DNA from: Caballeronia sp. TF1N1
GTDB taxonomy: Bacteria; Pseudomonadota; Gammaproteobacteria; Burkholderiales; Burkholderiaceae
Direction: 5' to 3'
Assembly: GCF_022878925.1 (NCBI RefSeq)
Contig: NZ_CP084629.1
Span: forward strand, 372,001-436,000
DNA length: 64,000 bases
The notes below the pieces were generated by a model. That model saw only the letters and a list, made by a program, of their open reading frames with translations, did no database searches and was not told the DNA's origin. A program made the translations under genes and the position numbers. Of this stretch, positions 9,061 to 18,664 are shown piece by piece. Within the stretch, counting starts at the first letter, position 1. Each line of letters opens with the position of its first letter.

Positions 9061-11745
9061 ATGTTGCTGGTCGATCTGAAACCGCTGGTAAGCCGGCTCA
9101 ACGGCTACTGCCGGCAAGCGCTCGAAAACAGCGCCGGTCTGTGCATCTCGCGCGGCCAATACGAGATTTCCGTCGAGCACATGCTCGTCAAGCTGCTCGA
9201 CGATCCGCAAAGCGATATCCCGCTTTTGCTGCGCGAACAGAACATCGATGCCGCGCTCTTTCGCCGCGCGCTCGATCGGTCGATAGAAGATTTGCGCGGC
9301 GGCAATACGGGCCGGCCGGTGTTCTCGCCGGTGCTGCTCGAACTGCTTCAGGATGCGTGGCTGATCGCCTCGGTGGACTTGCTCGAAACGCGCGTGCGTT
9401 CCGGTGCGATCCTGCTCGCGTTCCTTGCACGCGCCACTTTCTATGCAACCGGCGGCTATGCCGACATGCTGCGGCCGATCAACCGCGAGAGCTTGCTCGC
9501 GCGCTTCGGCGCGGCGTCGGCGACGTCGATAGAGCAGACGGCGGCGGGCACTTCGTCGGCATCGGAAGGCGGCGCGAGCGCGGCGGCCGATTCGGACGGC
9601 AGCGCAATCGCCAAGTACTGCGAGAACTTCACCGAGAAGGCGCGCGAGGGCAAGATCGATCCGGTTTTCGGACGCGACGCCGAAATCCGCCAGATGGTCG
9701 ATATCCTCGCGCGGCGGCGCAAGAACAACCCGATCTGCGTGGGCGATCCGGGCGTCGGCAAGACGGCGGTGGTCGAAGGACTGGCGCTGCGTATCGTCGA
9801 TGGCGACGTGCCCGAGTCGTTGCGCGACGTGACCATCCTCGGTCTGGACATGGGCATGTTGCAGGCGGGCGCGAGCGTCAAGGGCGAATTCGAAAACCGG
9901 CTGAAGGGCATCATCAACGAGATCAAGGCATCGGTGAAGCCGGTGATCCTGTTCATCGACGAGGCGCATACGCTGATCGGCGCGGGCGGTCAGGCGGGCA
10001 CGTCGGACGCCGCGAACCTCTTCAAGCCGGCGCTCGCGCGCGGCGAGTTGCGCACCATCGCGGCGACCACCTGGGCCGAGTACAAGAAGTACTTCGAAAA
10101 AGACGCGGCGCTCGCGCGGCGCTTCCAGCTCGTGAAGCTCGACGAACCCGACTTGCCGACCGCGGTGCTGATCCTGCGCGGCCTGAAGGAACGTTACGAA
10201 GACGTGCACAAGGTCGTGATGCGCGACGACGCCATCGTGGCCGCCGCCGAATTGTCGAGCCGCTATATCACCGGGCGCCAGTTGCCGGACAAGGCCGTCG
10301 ATCTGCTCGATACCGCGTGCGCCCGCGTCAAGGTGCTGCAAAGCGCGAAACCCGATGTGCTCGAAGACACCGAGCGCCGCATTCAGGCGTTGGAGCGCGA
10401 ACGGCGCGGACTCGAACGCGATCGCGACAACATGCAGCCGGTGGACGACGAACGCCTCGCCGCCATCGCCGATGCCCTGCCTTCGCTCGAAGCCCGCGCG
10501 GCGGATTTGCGCGTGCGCTGGCTCGCGCAGAAGGAAGCGGGCGAGGCGCTCGTCGCGGCACGGGGAGCCGTGGCCGCCGCACGCGCCGCCGCGCAACCCG
10601 AAGCGCAGATCGACGCCCTGCGCGACGCCGCCAAGCGCGCCGAAGCCGATTTGCGCGAAGCCCAGGGCGATCAGCCGATGGTGCGCGTGGACGTCGATCC
10701 CGACGTGGTCGCGAAGGTCGTCAGCGACTGGACCGGCATTCCGCTCGGCAAGGTGCAGCGCGATCAGGCGCAGACCATCCTGAACATGGAAACGACGCTC
10801 GCCAGACGCGTGCGCGGTCAGGATCACGCGATGCATCAGATCGCCGAAGTGCTGAAGTCGTCGGCGGCGGGGTTGAAGGACCCCGAGCAACCGATGGGCG
10901 TGTTCCTGCTCGCGGGACCGTCGGGCGTCGGCAAGACGGAAACGGCGCTGACTGTCGCCGACATTCTCTTCGGCGACGAGAAGTCCACCGTCACCGTCAA
11001 CATGAGCGAGTTCCAGGAGCGCCATAACGTGAGCCGTCTGATCGGCTCGCCGCCGGGTTATGTCGGCTATGGCGAAGGCGGTCTTCTGACCGAAGCCGTG
11101 CGTCAGCGTCCTTACTCGGTCGTGTTGCTCGACGAAACCGAGAAGGCGCATCTCGACGTGATGAACCTGTTTTACCAGGTGTTCGACAAGGGCATGCTCT
11201 CGGACGGCGAAGGCAAGGAAATCGACTTCTCCAACACGGTCGTGTTCCTGACTTCGAACCTCGCCACCGATGTCATCACCGAACTCACGGCGAACGGCGA
11301 GCGTCCCGACGACGAGACCATTCTCGCCGCCGTGCGGCCGATCCTCTCCGCGCACTTCAAGCCCGCGCTGCTCGCGCGCATGACCGTGATTCCGTACTAC
11401 ACGCTGCCGACGGATGCGCTCGCGGGCATCGTGCGCCTGAAGCTCGACAAGATCGTGAAGCGTCTTCTGGGCGCCAACAAGATTCGTCTCGCGTACACGG
11501 ACAAGGTCGTGGACACCATCGCCGCGCGCTGCACGGAAGTGGAAACGGGCGCGCGCAACATCGACTTCATTCTGCGCGGCACCGTCATGCCGATGCTCTC
11601 GCACGAGATCCTTATCCGCATGAGCGAAGCCGAGCAGCCGACGCACGCCGAGCTCGACGTGAACGACGAAGGCGTGTTCGTCGTGTCGTTCGGTTTCGAG
11701 CCTGCCGAGGCGAAAGCCGCTGTCATCGAGGAAGAAGCGCAATGA
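9061..11745 (+). CDS. tssH: T6SS sheath-disassembly ATPase TssH (ClpV)
   Basis: This 894-residue AAA+ unfoldase extracts and recycles contracted TssB/TssC sheaths. It has an N-terminal ClpN-type helical domain, first Walker A GDPGVGKT at about residue 228, Walker B ILFIDEAH, a coiled middle domain around residues 420-540 (ERRIQALERER onward), second Walker A GPSGVGKT at about residue 619, and VVLLDETEKAH. It lacks ClpB-type heat-shock features as far as can be seen. GAGAGGAG lies before the ATG at 9061; the frame extends upstream to 8989 within tssG but with no ribosome site. Its TGA overlaps the next ATG by 4 bases. Confidence 0.95.
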   Translation: MLLVDLKPLVSRLNGYCRQALENSAGLCISRGQYEISVEHMLVKLLDDPQSDIPLLLREQNIDAALFRRALDRSIEDLRGGNTGRPVFSPVLLELLQDAWLIASVDLLETRVRSGAILLAFLARATFYATGGYADMLRPINRESLLARFGAASATSIEQTAAGTSSASEGGASAAADSDGSAIAKYCENFTEKAREGKIDPVFGRDAEIRQMVDILARRRKNNPICVGDPGVGKTAVVEGLALRIVDGDVPESLRDVTILGLDMGMLQAGASVKGEFENRLKGIINEIKASVKPVILFIDEAHTLIGAGGQAGTSDAANLFKPALARGELRTIAATTWAEYKKYFEKDAALARRFQLVKLDEPDLPTAVLILRGLKERYEDVHKVVMRDDAIVAAAELSSRYITGRQLPDKAVDLLDTACARVKVLQSAKPDVLEDTERRIQALERERRGLERDRDNMQPVDDERLAAIADALPSLEARAADLRVRWLAQKEAGEALVAARGAVAAARAAAQPEAQIDALRDAAKRAEADLREAQGDQPMVRVDVDPDVVAKVVSDWTGIPLGKVQRDQAQTILNMETTLARRVRGQDHAMHQIAEVLKSSAAGLKDPEQPMGVFLLAGPSGVGKTETALTVADILFGDEKSTVTVNMSEFQERHNVSRLIGSPPGYVGYGEGGLLTEAVRQRPYSVVLLDETEKAHLDVMNLFYQVFDKGMLSDGEGKEIDFSNTVVFLTSNLATDVITELTANGERPDDETILAAVRPILSAHFKPALLARMTVIPYYTLPTDALAGIVRLKLDKIVKRLLGANKIRLAYTDKVVDTIAARCTEVETGARNIDFILRGTVMPMLSHEILIRMSEAEQPTHAELDVNDEGVFVVSFGFEPAEAKAAVIEEEAQ

Positions 11746-12521
11746 AGCAGGTATGGGTCACGGCGCTCGCCAAAGACGAAGCGCGCATCGCGCAAGTGGC
11801 GGCGACGCTCAAGCGCTACGGGATCGCGGCGCAAGGCCACGTATGGCTCGACGAACCGGACAAGGCCGTCGCGCGTGTCGTGCTCGACGCGATGCAGGCG
11901 GCCGACGCGTGGATCGTCCTCGTCGATGAAGCGACGCTCGCCAAACCATCCGTGCGCTATGGCTTGTCGCTTTTGTACGCGAGCCTGCAGGCATCGCGCG
12001 GCGCGGCGCCGCCGGTGCTGTTCCTCACCGCTTCGGGCGATACCGTGCCGCCACCGTTGTTCGCCGGTGCGCTCACCTTCGCCGATCGGAACGCCGCGTG
12101 GCCCGCGAAGCTCGTCGCCGCGCTCGCACGCGCGCCGAAGCAGGCGCCGTTGGCGGCGCTCGGCGGCTATCGCCTGACGCTGTGGGGCGACGAGAACATC
12201 GGTCAGTGGTTCGAGATCGGCTCGCTCGAAGGGCCGCTTGCGGGCTTCGCGTTCGGCGTGCCGCGCAGCGACGAAGTATCGATCGACTTTCAGGCGGTCG
12301 GCGCACGCGGCGCGCTGCCGGCAAAGACCACGCTCGAATACGCACAGGAGGGTTTGCGCATGCAGATTGGCGGCACGGATTACGTGAGCTGGGCGGTGAG
12401 GAATGCGATCGGCCCGGACGATTCGTACTTCGTGCGCGTGCGCGGCTGCCCGGCCACGCTGCTGCTCATGCCTTATCCCGAAGGCGACGACGTCGAAGCG
12501 ACGATCGTTCGGCTCGGATAA
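11742..12521 (+). CDS. T6SS-linked protein with TIR-like N-terminal domain
   Basis: This 259-residue protein is translationally coupled to tssH through an ATGA overlap. Residues 1-130 follow the TIR order of strands and helices: QVWVTALAKDE, then ATLKRYGI, HVWLDE, and ADAWIVLVDEATLAKPSVRYG. The position where enzymatic TIR domains carry the catalytic Glu of the R-Y-E-L type is Gly74 here. Residues 140-259 form a separate beta-rich domain of unknown kind. No signal peptide or membrane segment is visible. The TIR assignment is my reading of pattern, not a search result. It could be a structural or regulatory T6SS accessory rather than an NADase. Confidence 0.6.
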   Translation: MKQVWVTALAKDEARIAQVAATLKRYGIAAQGHVWLDEPDKAVARVVLDAMQAADAWIVLVDEATLAKPSVRYGLSLLYASLQASRGAAPPVLFLTASGDTVPPPLFAGALTFADRNAAWPAKLVAALARAPKQAPLAALGGYRLTLWGDENIGQWFEIGSLEGPLAGFAFGVPRSDEVSIDFQAVGARGALPAKTTLEYAQEGLRMQIGGTDYVSWAVRNAIGPDDSYFVRVRGCPATLLLMPYPEGDDVEATIVRLG

Positions 12522-12680
12522 CACCGCCATGTTTCGGATGTAACAAACCCGCGCCCCACTCGAAACGAAGCCGCAACGCGGCGACCTTAATCTGTACTCA
12601 TGCGCTGAACGAGATCGAAGGCGCAAGCGGCCAGGCAAACACACAGCGCGCCGCCAACCCAAACTAACTGGAGATTAATC

Positions 12681-13169
12681 ATGCCGATGCCCTGCTACCT
12701 CACCCTCGAAGGCCAGAACCAAGGAAAGATCGAAGGCTCCACCAAGGTTCAAGGCCACGAAGGCAAGATCCTCGTGCAAGCCGTGGATCACACCATCGAA
12801 ATTCCGAAGAGCCCGCAAACTGGTCTGCCGACCGGCAAGCGCGTGCATGGCGCAATGACGGTGACGAAGGAAATCGACAAGTCGAGCCCGAAGCTGTATC
12901 AGGCGCTGACGTCGGGCGAACAGTTGAAGTCGGTGACGCTCGAGTTTTACCGCATTTCGCCCAAGGGCACGGAAGAAAAGTACTACACGGCCAAGCTCGA
13001 AAACGCGATCCTCACGCACATGCAGTCGTGGACGCCCAATTGCCTGGACCCGAACAACCGTCAGATGGGCCACATGGAAGACCTCGCGTTCACCTACGAA
13101 AAAATCACGTGGACGTACGAGCCGGACGGCATCGAAGCCGAAGATTCTTGGCTTGCTCCCAAGGCTTGA
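12681..13169 (+). CDS. hcp: T6SS tube protein Hcp, copy 3
   Basis: This 162-residue Hcp is closest to copy 2 (four differences). It lies 65 bases before the vgrG gene, so it is placed with the spike cassette; Hcp copies in such positions often serve the cognate VgrG or effector. CTGGAGATTAATC gives a good ribosome site. A perfect 10-bp hairpin separates it from vgrG and would allow Hcp to be made in large excess over VgrG. Confidence 0.95.
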   Translation: MPMPCYLTLEGQNQGKIEGSTKVQGHEGKILVQAVDHTIEIPKSPQTGLPTGKRVHGAMTVTKEIDKSSPKLYQALTSGEQLKSVTLEFYRISPKGTEEKYYTAKLENAILTHMQSWTPNCLDPNNRQMGHMEDLAFTYEKITWTYEPDGIEAEDSWLAPKA

Positions 13170-13179
13170 TGTAACGCGT

Positions 13180-13204
13180 CGCGCCGCGGCCTGACCGCGG
13201 CGCG
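13180..13204 (+). terminator. Hairpin between hcp3 and vgrG
   Basis: CGCGCCGCGG and CCGCGGCGCG form a perfect 10-bp stem with a 5-base loop. It is very stable but has no U-tract, so partial attenuation or 3'-end protection of hcp3 mRNA is more likely than full termination. Confidence 0.6.
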
Positions 13205-13233
13205 CTCCTCGCTTGAACGGCAGATAAAACGCC

Positions 13234-14811
13234 ATGACTTCGCTCTCCGCACGACTCGCCAACAATCAGCGCTTCAGCTTCGTCTCCGATGCTTACGCGG
13301 CCGACACGTTCTCGGTGGTGCGCATGCACGGGCGCGAGGCGATCTCGCAACTCTTTCGCTTCGAAGTGACGCTCGTCGCCGACGACGCCGCCATCGATCT
13401 GACGAAGATGTTGCAGAACAACGCGACCTTCAGCATCGGCGCACCCGATGACAGTTCGCGCACCACGCCATATTCCGGCATGCTCGCCGAGTTCGACCAG
13501 TTGCATCATGCGGGCGGCTACACGTTTTATCGCGCGGTGCTCGTGCCGCGTGCGTGGCGGCTTACGCTTACGCGCACCTGCGAGGTCTATCTGAACGAGC
13601 AGACCATCCCGCAGATTCTGGGCGGCGTGTTGCGCGACGCGCAGCTCACGGGCAACGCCGTCGATCTGAAGCTGACGGGCGAGTATCGTCCGCGCAGCTA
13701 TGTGTGCCAGTTCCAGGAAAGCCACTTCGAATTCGTGTCGCGCTGGATGGAAAAGGAAGGCATGTACTACTACTTCGCGCAGAGCGGCGAGGCGGACACG
13801 TTGACCATCGTCGATGACCGCGCCATGCACGCCGCCGATGCGCTGCCGGTCAACTACCGCCCCGCCGACGAACTGGATACGGGCGTCGCGCCGGACTCGG
13901 TGCAGAGCTTCGTGTGCCGCACGAAGCCGCTGCCCGCGAAGGTGGTGCTGCAGGACTACAACTATCGCAAGGCGTCGTTGCCGCTCGTCGCGCAGGCGGA
14001 TGTATCCGCGCAAGGTTTCGGCGAAGCGATGTTCTACGGCGACAACTTCCGCGACGCCGACGAAGGCACGCGTTACGCGAAGCTGCGCGCAGAGGGGATT
14101 CTTTGCGGCGGCGTTCGTTTTCATGGTCAGGCCACGGCGGTGGGCTTGCGCAGCGGCTATTTCATGCAGATGTCGCATCACTATCGCGACGACTTCAACG
14201 GCCGCTATCTCGTGACCGAGATCACGCATGAAGGATCGCAGGCGGGCGCGCTGCTCGCGGGCATCAAGACGCCGTTTAGCGAAAACGGCGCGGCGCGTGA
14301 AGAGATCATCTACCGCAACTCGTTTTCGGCGATCAAGGCGGACGTTCAGTATCGCGCGCCGCGCGACACGGCGCGGCCGACTATCGCGGGCACGCTGAAC
14401 GCGACCGTCGATGCGGAGGGCAGCGGCGAATACGCCGAACTCGACGAATACGGACAGTACACGGTGCAGTTGCCGTTCGACCGCACGGACAAGGCGGCGG
14501 CGAAAGGCTCGGCGCGCGTTCGCATGGCGACGCCTTATTCCGGCGATGGACACGGCATGCATTTTCCGCTGCTGAAGGGCGCGGAGGTGTTGCTTGCATT
14601 CAGCGACGGCGATCCGGATCAGCCGGTGATTGTCGGGACGGTGCCGAATTCGGTGAATTCGAGTGTGGTGAATCAGGGGAATCCGGCGATGAATCGAATG
14701 GTGACGAAGGGTGGAAACATCCTGGAGATGTCGGATAAGGATGGTGGCCAGACGATCCATCTTTTCTCGCCGAACGGCGCGACACATATTTTTATCGGCG
14801 CGCGCGACTAA
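13234..14811 (+). CDS. vgrG: T6SS spike protein VgrG (short form)
   Basis: This 525-residue TssI/VgrG has the gp27-like part (residues ~10-370, including FQESHFEFVSRWMEKEGMYYYF) and a gp5 OB-fold part (DEYGQYTVQLPFDRTDK; MATPYSGDGHGMHFPLLKGAEVLLAFSDGDPDQP). It ends GGQTIHLFSPNGATHIFIGARD, where longer VgrGs continue into the beta-prism needle or a DUF2345 extension; that extension is absent. The next gene encodes a beta-repeat protein that could supply the missing part. The protein has no toxin domain. Confidence 0.93.
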   Translation: MTSLSARLANNQRFSFVSDAYAADTFSVVRMHGREAISQLFRFEVTLVADDAAIDLTKMLQNNATFSIGAPDDSSRTTPYSGMLAEFDQLHHAGGYTFYRAVLVPRAWRLTLTRTCEVYLNEQTIPQILGGVLRDAQLTGNAVDLKLTGEYRPRSYVCQFQESHFEFVSRWMEKEGMYYYFAQSGEADTLTIVDDRAMHAADALPVNYRPADELDTGVAPDSVQSFVCRTKPLPAKVVLQDYNYRKASLPLVAQADVSAQGFGEAMFYGDNFRDADEGTRYAKLRAEGILCGGVRFHGQATAVGLRSGYFMQMSHHYRDDFNGRYLVTEITHEGSQAGALLAGIKTPFSENGAAREEIIYRNSFSAIKADVQYRAPRDTARPTIAGTLNATVDAEGSGEYAELDEYGQYTVQLPFDRTDKAAAKGSARVRMATPYSGDGHGMHFPLLKGAEVLLAFSDGDPDQPVIVGTVPNSVNSSVVNQGNPAMNRMVTKGGNILEMSDKDGGQTIHLFSPNGATHIFIGARD

Positions 14812-14889
14812 GGCGCGATAGGCACGCGTTTCCATGTTCCTTTCATTGCATCGACAGCCACGCATCTGCGCTTTCAGGAGATAACAGTC

Positions 14890-15933
14890 ATGAGCTTCAC
14901 TCAGTTCACACTGGAAGACGTCAACACGATGACGGTCGGAACCACCAACAACCTCGCGGTCGGGGAAGTCAACTCCGCGTTTTGTACCGGCCAAACCGCA
15001 CTCACAGCAACGACCAACAATTCGGTGACGCTCGGCACATATCTGGCTGCAGTGCTCGGCAACAACGTCACATGGACTTATGGGACCACGCTGGGCATGC
15101 AGGACGGTGCAACGGTCGATTTTAGCGACTCCACCTCCACGCAGGCACAAGGAACCGTAGCCCTCAAGGGCGGCATTCATCCTCTCGGCATGTCCGCACT
15201 CGCCATCCTCAAGGCCGCGATGACGGCGACCAAGGCGCTGATCGGCGTGACTGTCGCGATTAATCTCGTGTACGGCACCGCGCTCGGTGTGCTCGACGCC
15301 ACCGACGTCAGCAAGGACAAGGTGAAACAGCAAGCGGCCGAGGCCGCGTCCATAGGCGTGAGCAATGCGCTGCTCACCGCGCTCCTGGTCGTCGTCGTCA
15401 AGCGACTCTCGACACTGTGCGAGGCGCTGCGCCAGACATCGACCCTGACCTTGGGACAGACCGGCGTGTCGCTCGGAACGGACTTTCTGCCAGCTTCCCA
15501 GAGCACGCTCGGAATGTCGCTTGCAGAAACCACGCTGACACGAATCACGCCGGCCGGTCAGAGTTCCATCTCATTGACGAATGCCACTGCGGGGTTCAAG
15601 CGCGTAGGCATCGACACAGGCTCGCTGAATTTCAGCGACGGCGCTTCGTCGCTCGACTTCACCGGACCAGCAGGCGCATCTTCGTTGCTGATGGGCCCGG
15701 ACCAGGCAACCCTGCGCGGCGGCGACAGCAGCGTGCTCGTTACGCCCGCTACGTTGACGGCGCAGGTCGGCGCGAGCGCTCTGAACATGACACCCGAAGA
15801 TTTTCTCGTCGAGTCGTCGGGTTGCACACTCAACATGGCTCAGGAAGTGTTCGTCGCGTCCGCGCCCGGCGCCATGATGCTAATCAGCCCCGAGGCGATC
15901 GAGGCCGATTCCGCATTCATCAAGCTCGGCTAG
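14890..15933 (+). CDS. Spike-associated beta-repeat protein with membrane-like segments
   Basis: I do not recognise this 347-residue protein as a named family. Residues 1-92 and about 180-347 consist of short Gly/Asn/Ser/Thr-rich beta repeats (for example TMTVGTTNNLAVG and SALNMTPEDFLVESSG), reminiscent of the needle of VgrG or phage gp5. Between them lies a helical block with hydrophobic stretches at about 101-136 and 157-170 joined by a charged KDKVKQQAAEAAS linker. AGGAG lies before the ATG, so it is a gene of its own rather than a frameshifted vgrG end. It sits directly between vgrG and a DUF2169 adaptor. It may be a detached spike extension, a membrane-piercing effector, or both; that is inference. 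Confidence 0.7.
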   Translation: MSFTQFTLEDVNTMTVGTTNNLAVGEVNSAFCTGQTALTATTNNSVTLGTYLAAVLGNNVTWTYGTTLGMQDGATVDFSDSTSTQAQGTVALKGGIHPLGMSALAILKAAMTATKALIGVTVAINLVYGTALGVLDATDVSKDKVKQQAAEAASIGVSNALLTALLVVVVKRLSTLCEALRQTSTLTLGQTGVSLGTDFLPASQSTLGMSLAETTLTRITPAGQSSISLTNATAGFKRVGIDTGSLNFSDGASSLDFTGPAGASSLLMGPDQATLRGGDSSVLVTPATLTAQVGASALNMTPEDFLVESSGCTLNMAQEVFVASAPGAMMLISPEAIEADSAFIKLG

Positions 15934-15946
15934 GCGATGAACGATC

Positions 15947-18664
15947 ATGAAAATCCTCAAACCAGATACCGCCGGACTCGTCTATCGCACGTTGCGTTTC
16001 AACGAGCGCGATCTACTTTCCATGGGCGTGCTCGTGATGTTCGCTCTCGATGCGCCGCACGATGGACCGCCACGTCTCGCCTCCGAACCGGACTTGTGGA
16101 AGGCAGGCGCCGGCGCGACGGGAGACGGCCCGCTCGATGCCGGCTTCCCGAAGCCATGCGGCGAATGGCTCGCTTATGGCGCAGCCCACGCGCCGGCAGG
16201 CACGACCGCGACACTCGTCGAAACGACCGTGCAAGTAGGCGCTTCGCGAAAATCGCTCTTTGTCTATGGCGATCGCCGCTTCGGCCCGCTCGGAACGATC
16301 TCGGCCCCCGAGCCTTTCCACCGCATGCCGCTCGATGCCACGCGCGCGTTCGGCGGTCCTGAACACGCCGCCAATCCCGCCGGGCGCGGCGCGGTGTTCG
16401 CCGGCGACTCGGACCGCGTGTTACCTAACGTCGAGACGCCGGACGCGCTGATCGCCTCGCCCAGCGATGTCCGCGAACCCGCCGGATATTGGGCATTGCC
16501 CGCCACGTCGCCGCAACGGACCGCGTTGCTCGGCGCCTTCGATGACGACTGGCTCGCAAAGCAATGGCCGCATCTTCCGGCTGACACCCGGACCGATTAC
16601 TTTTGCACGGCGCCGCACGACCAGCGTATCGCGGGATTCTGGCAAGGCGACGAGCGCATTGTTGTCGATTACATGCATCCCGATCAGCCGCATCTGGCGG
16701 CGCGCCTTCCGGCACTCAGGGCGCGCTGCTTCGTGACCCGTCGTATTGCTGGCGATATGCGCTTCGAGGAGTGCGCCGCGCGCCCGGAAACCGTCTGGAT
16801 CCTGCCGGAGATCGGACAGGGCATCGTGTTATATCGCGCGGTTGCAGCGCTCGGCGATGAAGACGCGGACGACATCGCGCAGTTGATGGTCGACTTCGAG
16901 AGCATGACAAGCGCGCCGTTACCCGCCGAATACTATCGAGATCGCCTGCAAGCGCGGCTTAGTCTGACGCCTCCCGTGCCAGCCGCCGCAGTTGCGTTGG
17001 CCGCCCCTGCGGCGGCCGTCGCCACCCCGCCTGCCCTGAAAGCACCCGATGCACCTGATGCACCCGCCGTAGCGGGACCGAGCGATCCGGCTGCGTTCGC
17101 CGAACTCGAATCGCTCACCGCGCAGATCGAATCGACGACTCAGAATCTGTTGTCGAAGCACGGCATGCAAGCAAGCGAGCTCGAAGCACACTTACCGCAA
17201 GCGGGCATGCCGCCGTTCGACATCAAGTCGGGTGGCGATGCGGCATCCATGCAGCGTGACCTTCAATCGCTGACGCAAACGCTAGAAAGCAGCGCCGCTG
17301 ATCTGATGAAGCGCTATGAACTCACGCCAGCCGACGTCGAGAAACTAACCGCACCCGTGCTCGGCGCGAACGGCGCCAGCGCGCCCGCCGACGCGGCGAC
17401 GCTCGCCGGGCAGTTGCGCGCAGCGTTCGCGCAGACTCAACAGGCGCTCGCGGCGCGCGGCAGTTCGATCACCGGTCTTGCCGCACAGGTCACCGACCCT
17501 GAGACGGTCGCCGCACTGAACGAAGCGGCGAGCATCGACTTCGAGAGCATCGTGGGCGCGCTTTCGACCCTTGGCGCATCTCCGACCGCTGCTGCGCCCG
17601 CGACGCAACCGCCCGCGAGCGCCGTGCTCGGAGCGCCGCAGCCGTCTCTACCGCTACGGCTGAATCGCGACGATGTGATAGCGCGCGCCGCGGCTGGTCA
17701 TTCGCTCGCCAGCCTGAATCTAAGCGGCCTCGATTTGTCAGGCGCGATGCTCGAGCGCGCCGACTTGCGCCTCGCCGTGCTCAACGACGTCCGTCTCACT
17801 GGCGCGCGGCTCTCCGGCACCGATCTGTCGGGCGCGATGCTCGCTGGCGCCGATCTCGTCGGGGCGCAACTGCACGACGCGAAGCTCGACAACGTCAGCG
17901 CCCGCAACGCCAACTTCGGCGGTGCGCAGTTGCAACGCGCGTCTTTAAGTGCGAGTGATTTCGCGGACGCGGACTTTTCGGCGGCGAATCTGGAGGGCGC
18001 GCAACTCGCCCGCGCCATCTTCAGCAACGCGAAGATGATGGGCGTGAAGGCGTCCAGATGCGGCGCGGCGAAAGCTAGTTTTTCGCGCGCGGTCCTTGCG
18101 GGCGCCGACTTCACCGGGGCAAATCTCGCGAACGCGGTATTCGATCATGCGTCAATCGCGGGCGCCAGTTTCGTCGATGCGGACTGCTCCGTTCTCCGTC
18201 TGTTCGGCACCCAGGGCGCGGGCGCGCGTTTCGACAACGCCAACCTATCGCAATCGCGCGCGGGCCTCGCCGCAAACCTCAGCGGCGCGAGTTTCGTGGG
18301 CGCGCGGCTGAACGCGGCCGTATGGCTCGACATTGACATATCTCAGGCAAACTTCGACCAAAGTGCGCTCGATCACGTGAATTTCAGCGGCGTCATAGCC
18401 CGTGGCGCGCGCTTCGTCAACGCGCGTGCGGTGTCTATCCGTCTGTCCAAGGCCGATTTGAGCGGTGCCGATTTCAGCCGCGCCAACCTGATGAACGCCA
18501 ACTTGCGACGCGCCCGCCTCGACGGCGTGCGCTTCGTCTCGAGCAATCTTTACGGTGCGCAATGCTACGGATCAACGATCGGCAACAGCGTGCTCGACGG
18601 CGCCAACGTGGATCGCACGCTGCTGCAGATTCCCGGCCGCGTGGAAGGTGAGGTGCGCTTATGA
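15947..18664 (+). CDS. DUF2169 T6SS adaptor fused to pentapeptide-repeat domain
   Basis: This 905-residue protein opens with a DUF2169 domain (about 1-330; includes FGGPEHAANPAGRGA and ILPEIGQGIVLYRA). DUF2169 proteins are known as adaptor/chaperones that load cargo on VgrG; one in Agrobacterium supports delivery of a DNase effector. An Ala/Pro-rich linker (345-385) and a helical region (385-560) follow, then about 60 pentapeptide repeats of the A(D/N)LXX kind from about 588 to 895, which should form a right-handed quadrilateral beta-helix. The next gene's ATG overlaps its TGA by 4 bases. No catalytic motif is visible, so it is more likely delivery machinery than toxin. Confidence 0.85.
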   Translation: MKILKPDTAGLVYRTLRFNERDLLSMGVLVMFALDAPHDGPPRLASEPDLWKAGAGATGDGPLDAGFPKPCGEWLAYGAAHAPAGTTATLVETTVQVGASRKSLFVYGDRRFGPLGTISAPEPFHRMPLDATRAFGGPEHAANPAGRGAVFAGDSDRVLPNVETPDALIASPSDVREPAGYWALPATSPQRTALLGAFDDDWLAKQWPHLPADTRTDYFCTAPHDQRIAGFWQGDERIVVDYMHPDQPHLAARLPALRARCFVTRRIAGDMRFEECAARPETVWILPEIGQGIVLYRAVAALGDEDADDIAQLMVDFESMTSAPLPAEYYRDRLQARLSLTPPVPAAAVALAAPAAAVATPPALKAPDAPDAPAVAGPSDPAAFAELESLTAQIESTTQNLLSKHGMQASELEAHLPQAGMPPFDIKSGGDAASMQRDLQSLTQTLESSAADLMKRYELTPADVEKLTAPVLGANGASAPADAATLAGQLRAAFAQTQQALAARGSSITGLAAQVTDPETVAALNEAASIDFESIVGALSTLGASPTAAAPATQPPASAVLGAPQPSLPLRLNRDDVIARAAAGHSLASLNLSGLDLSGAMLERADLRLAVLNDVRLTGARLSGTDLSGAMLAGADLVGAQLHDAKLDNVSARNANFGGAQLQRASLSASDFADADFSAANLEGAQLARAIFSNAKMMGVKASRCGAAKASFSRAVLAGADFTGANLANAVFDHASIAGASFVDADCSVLRLFGTQGAGARFDNANLSQSRAGLAANLSGASFVGARLNAAVWLDIDISQANFDQSALDHVNFSGVIARGARFVNARAVSIRLSKADLSGADFSRANLMNANLRRARLDGVRFVSSNLYGAQCYGSTIGNSVLDGANVDRTLLQIPGRVEGEVRL

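Noticed and set aside
9034..11742. 902-residue open frame antisense to clpV
   Set aside because: It is the complement of a highly conserved GC-rich gene; composition is His/Arg-rich, with no domain and no ribosome site.
13105..15333. 742-residue minus-strand frame across vgrG
   Set aside because: No recognisable domain, overlaps two well-supported genes.
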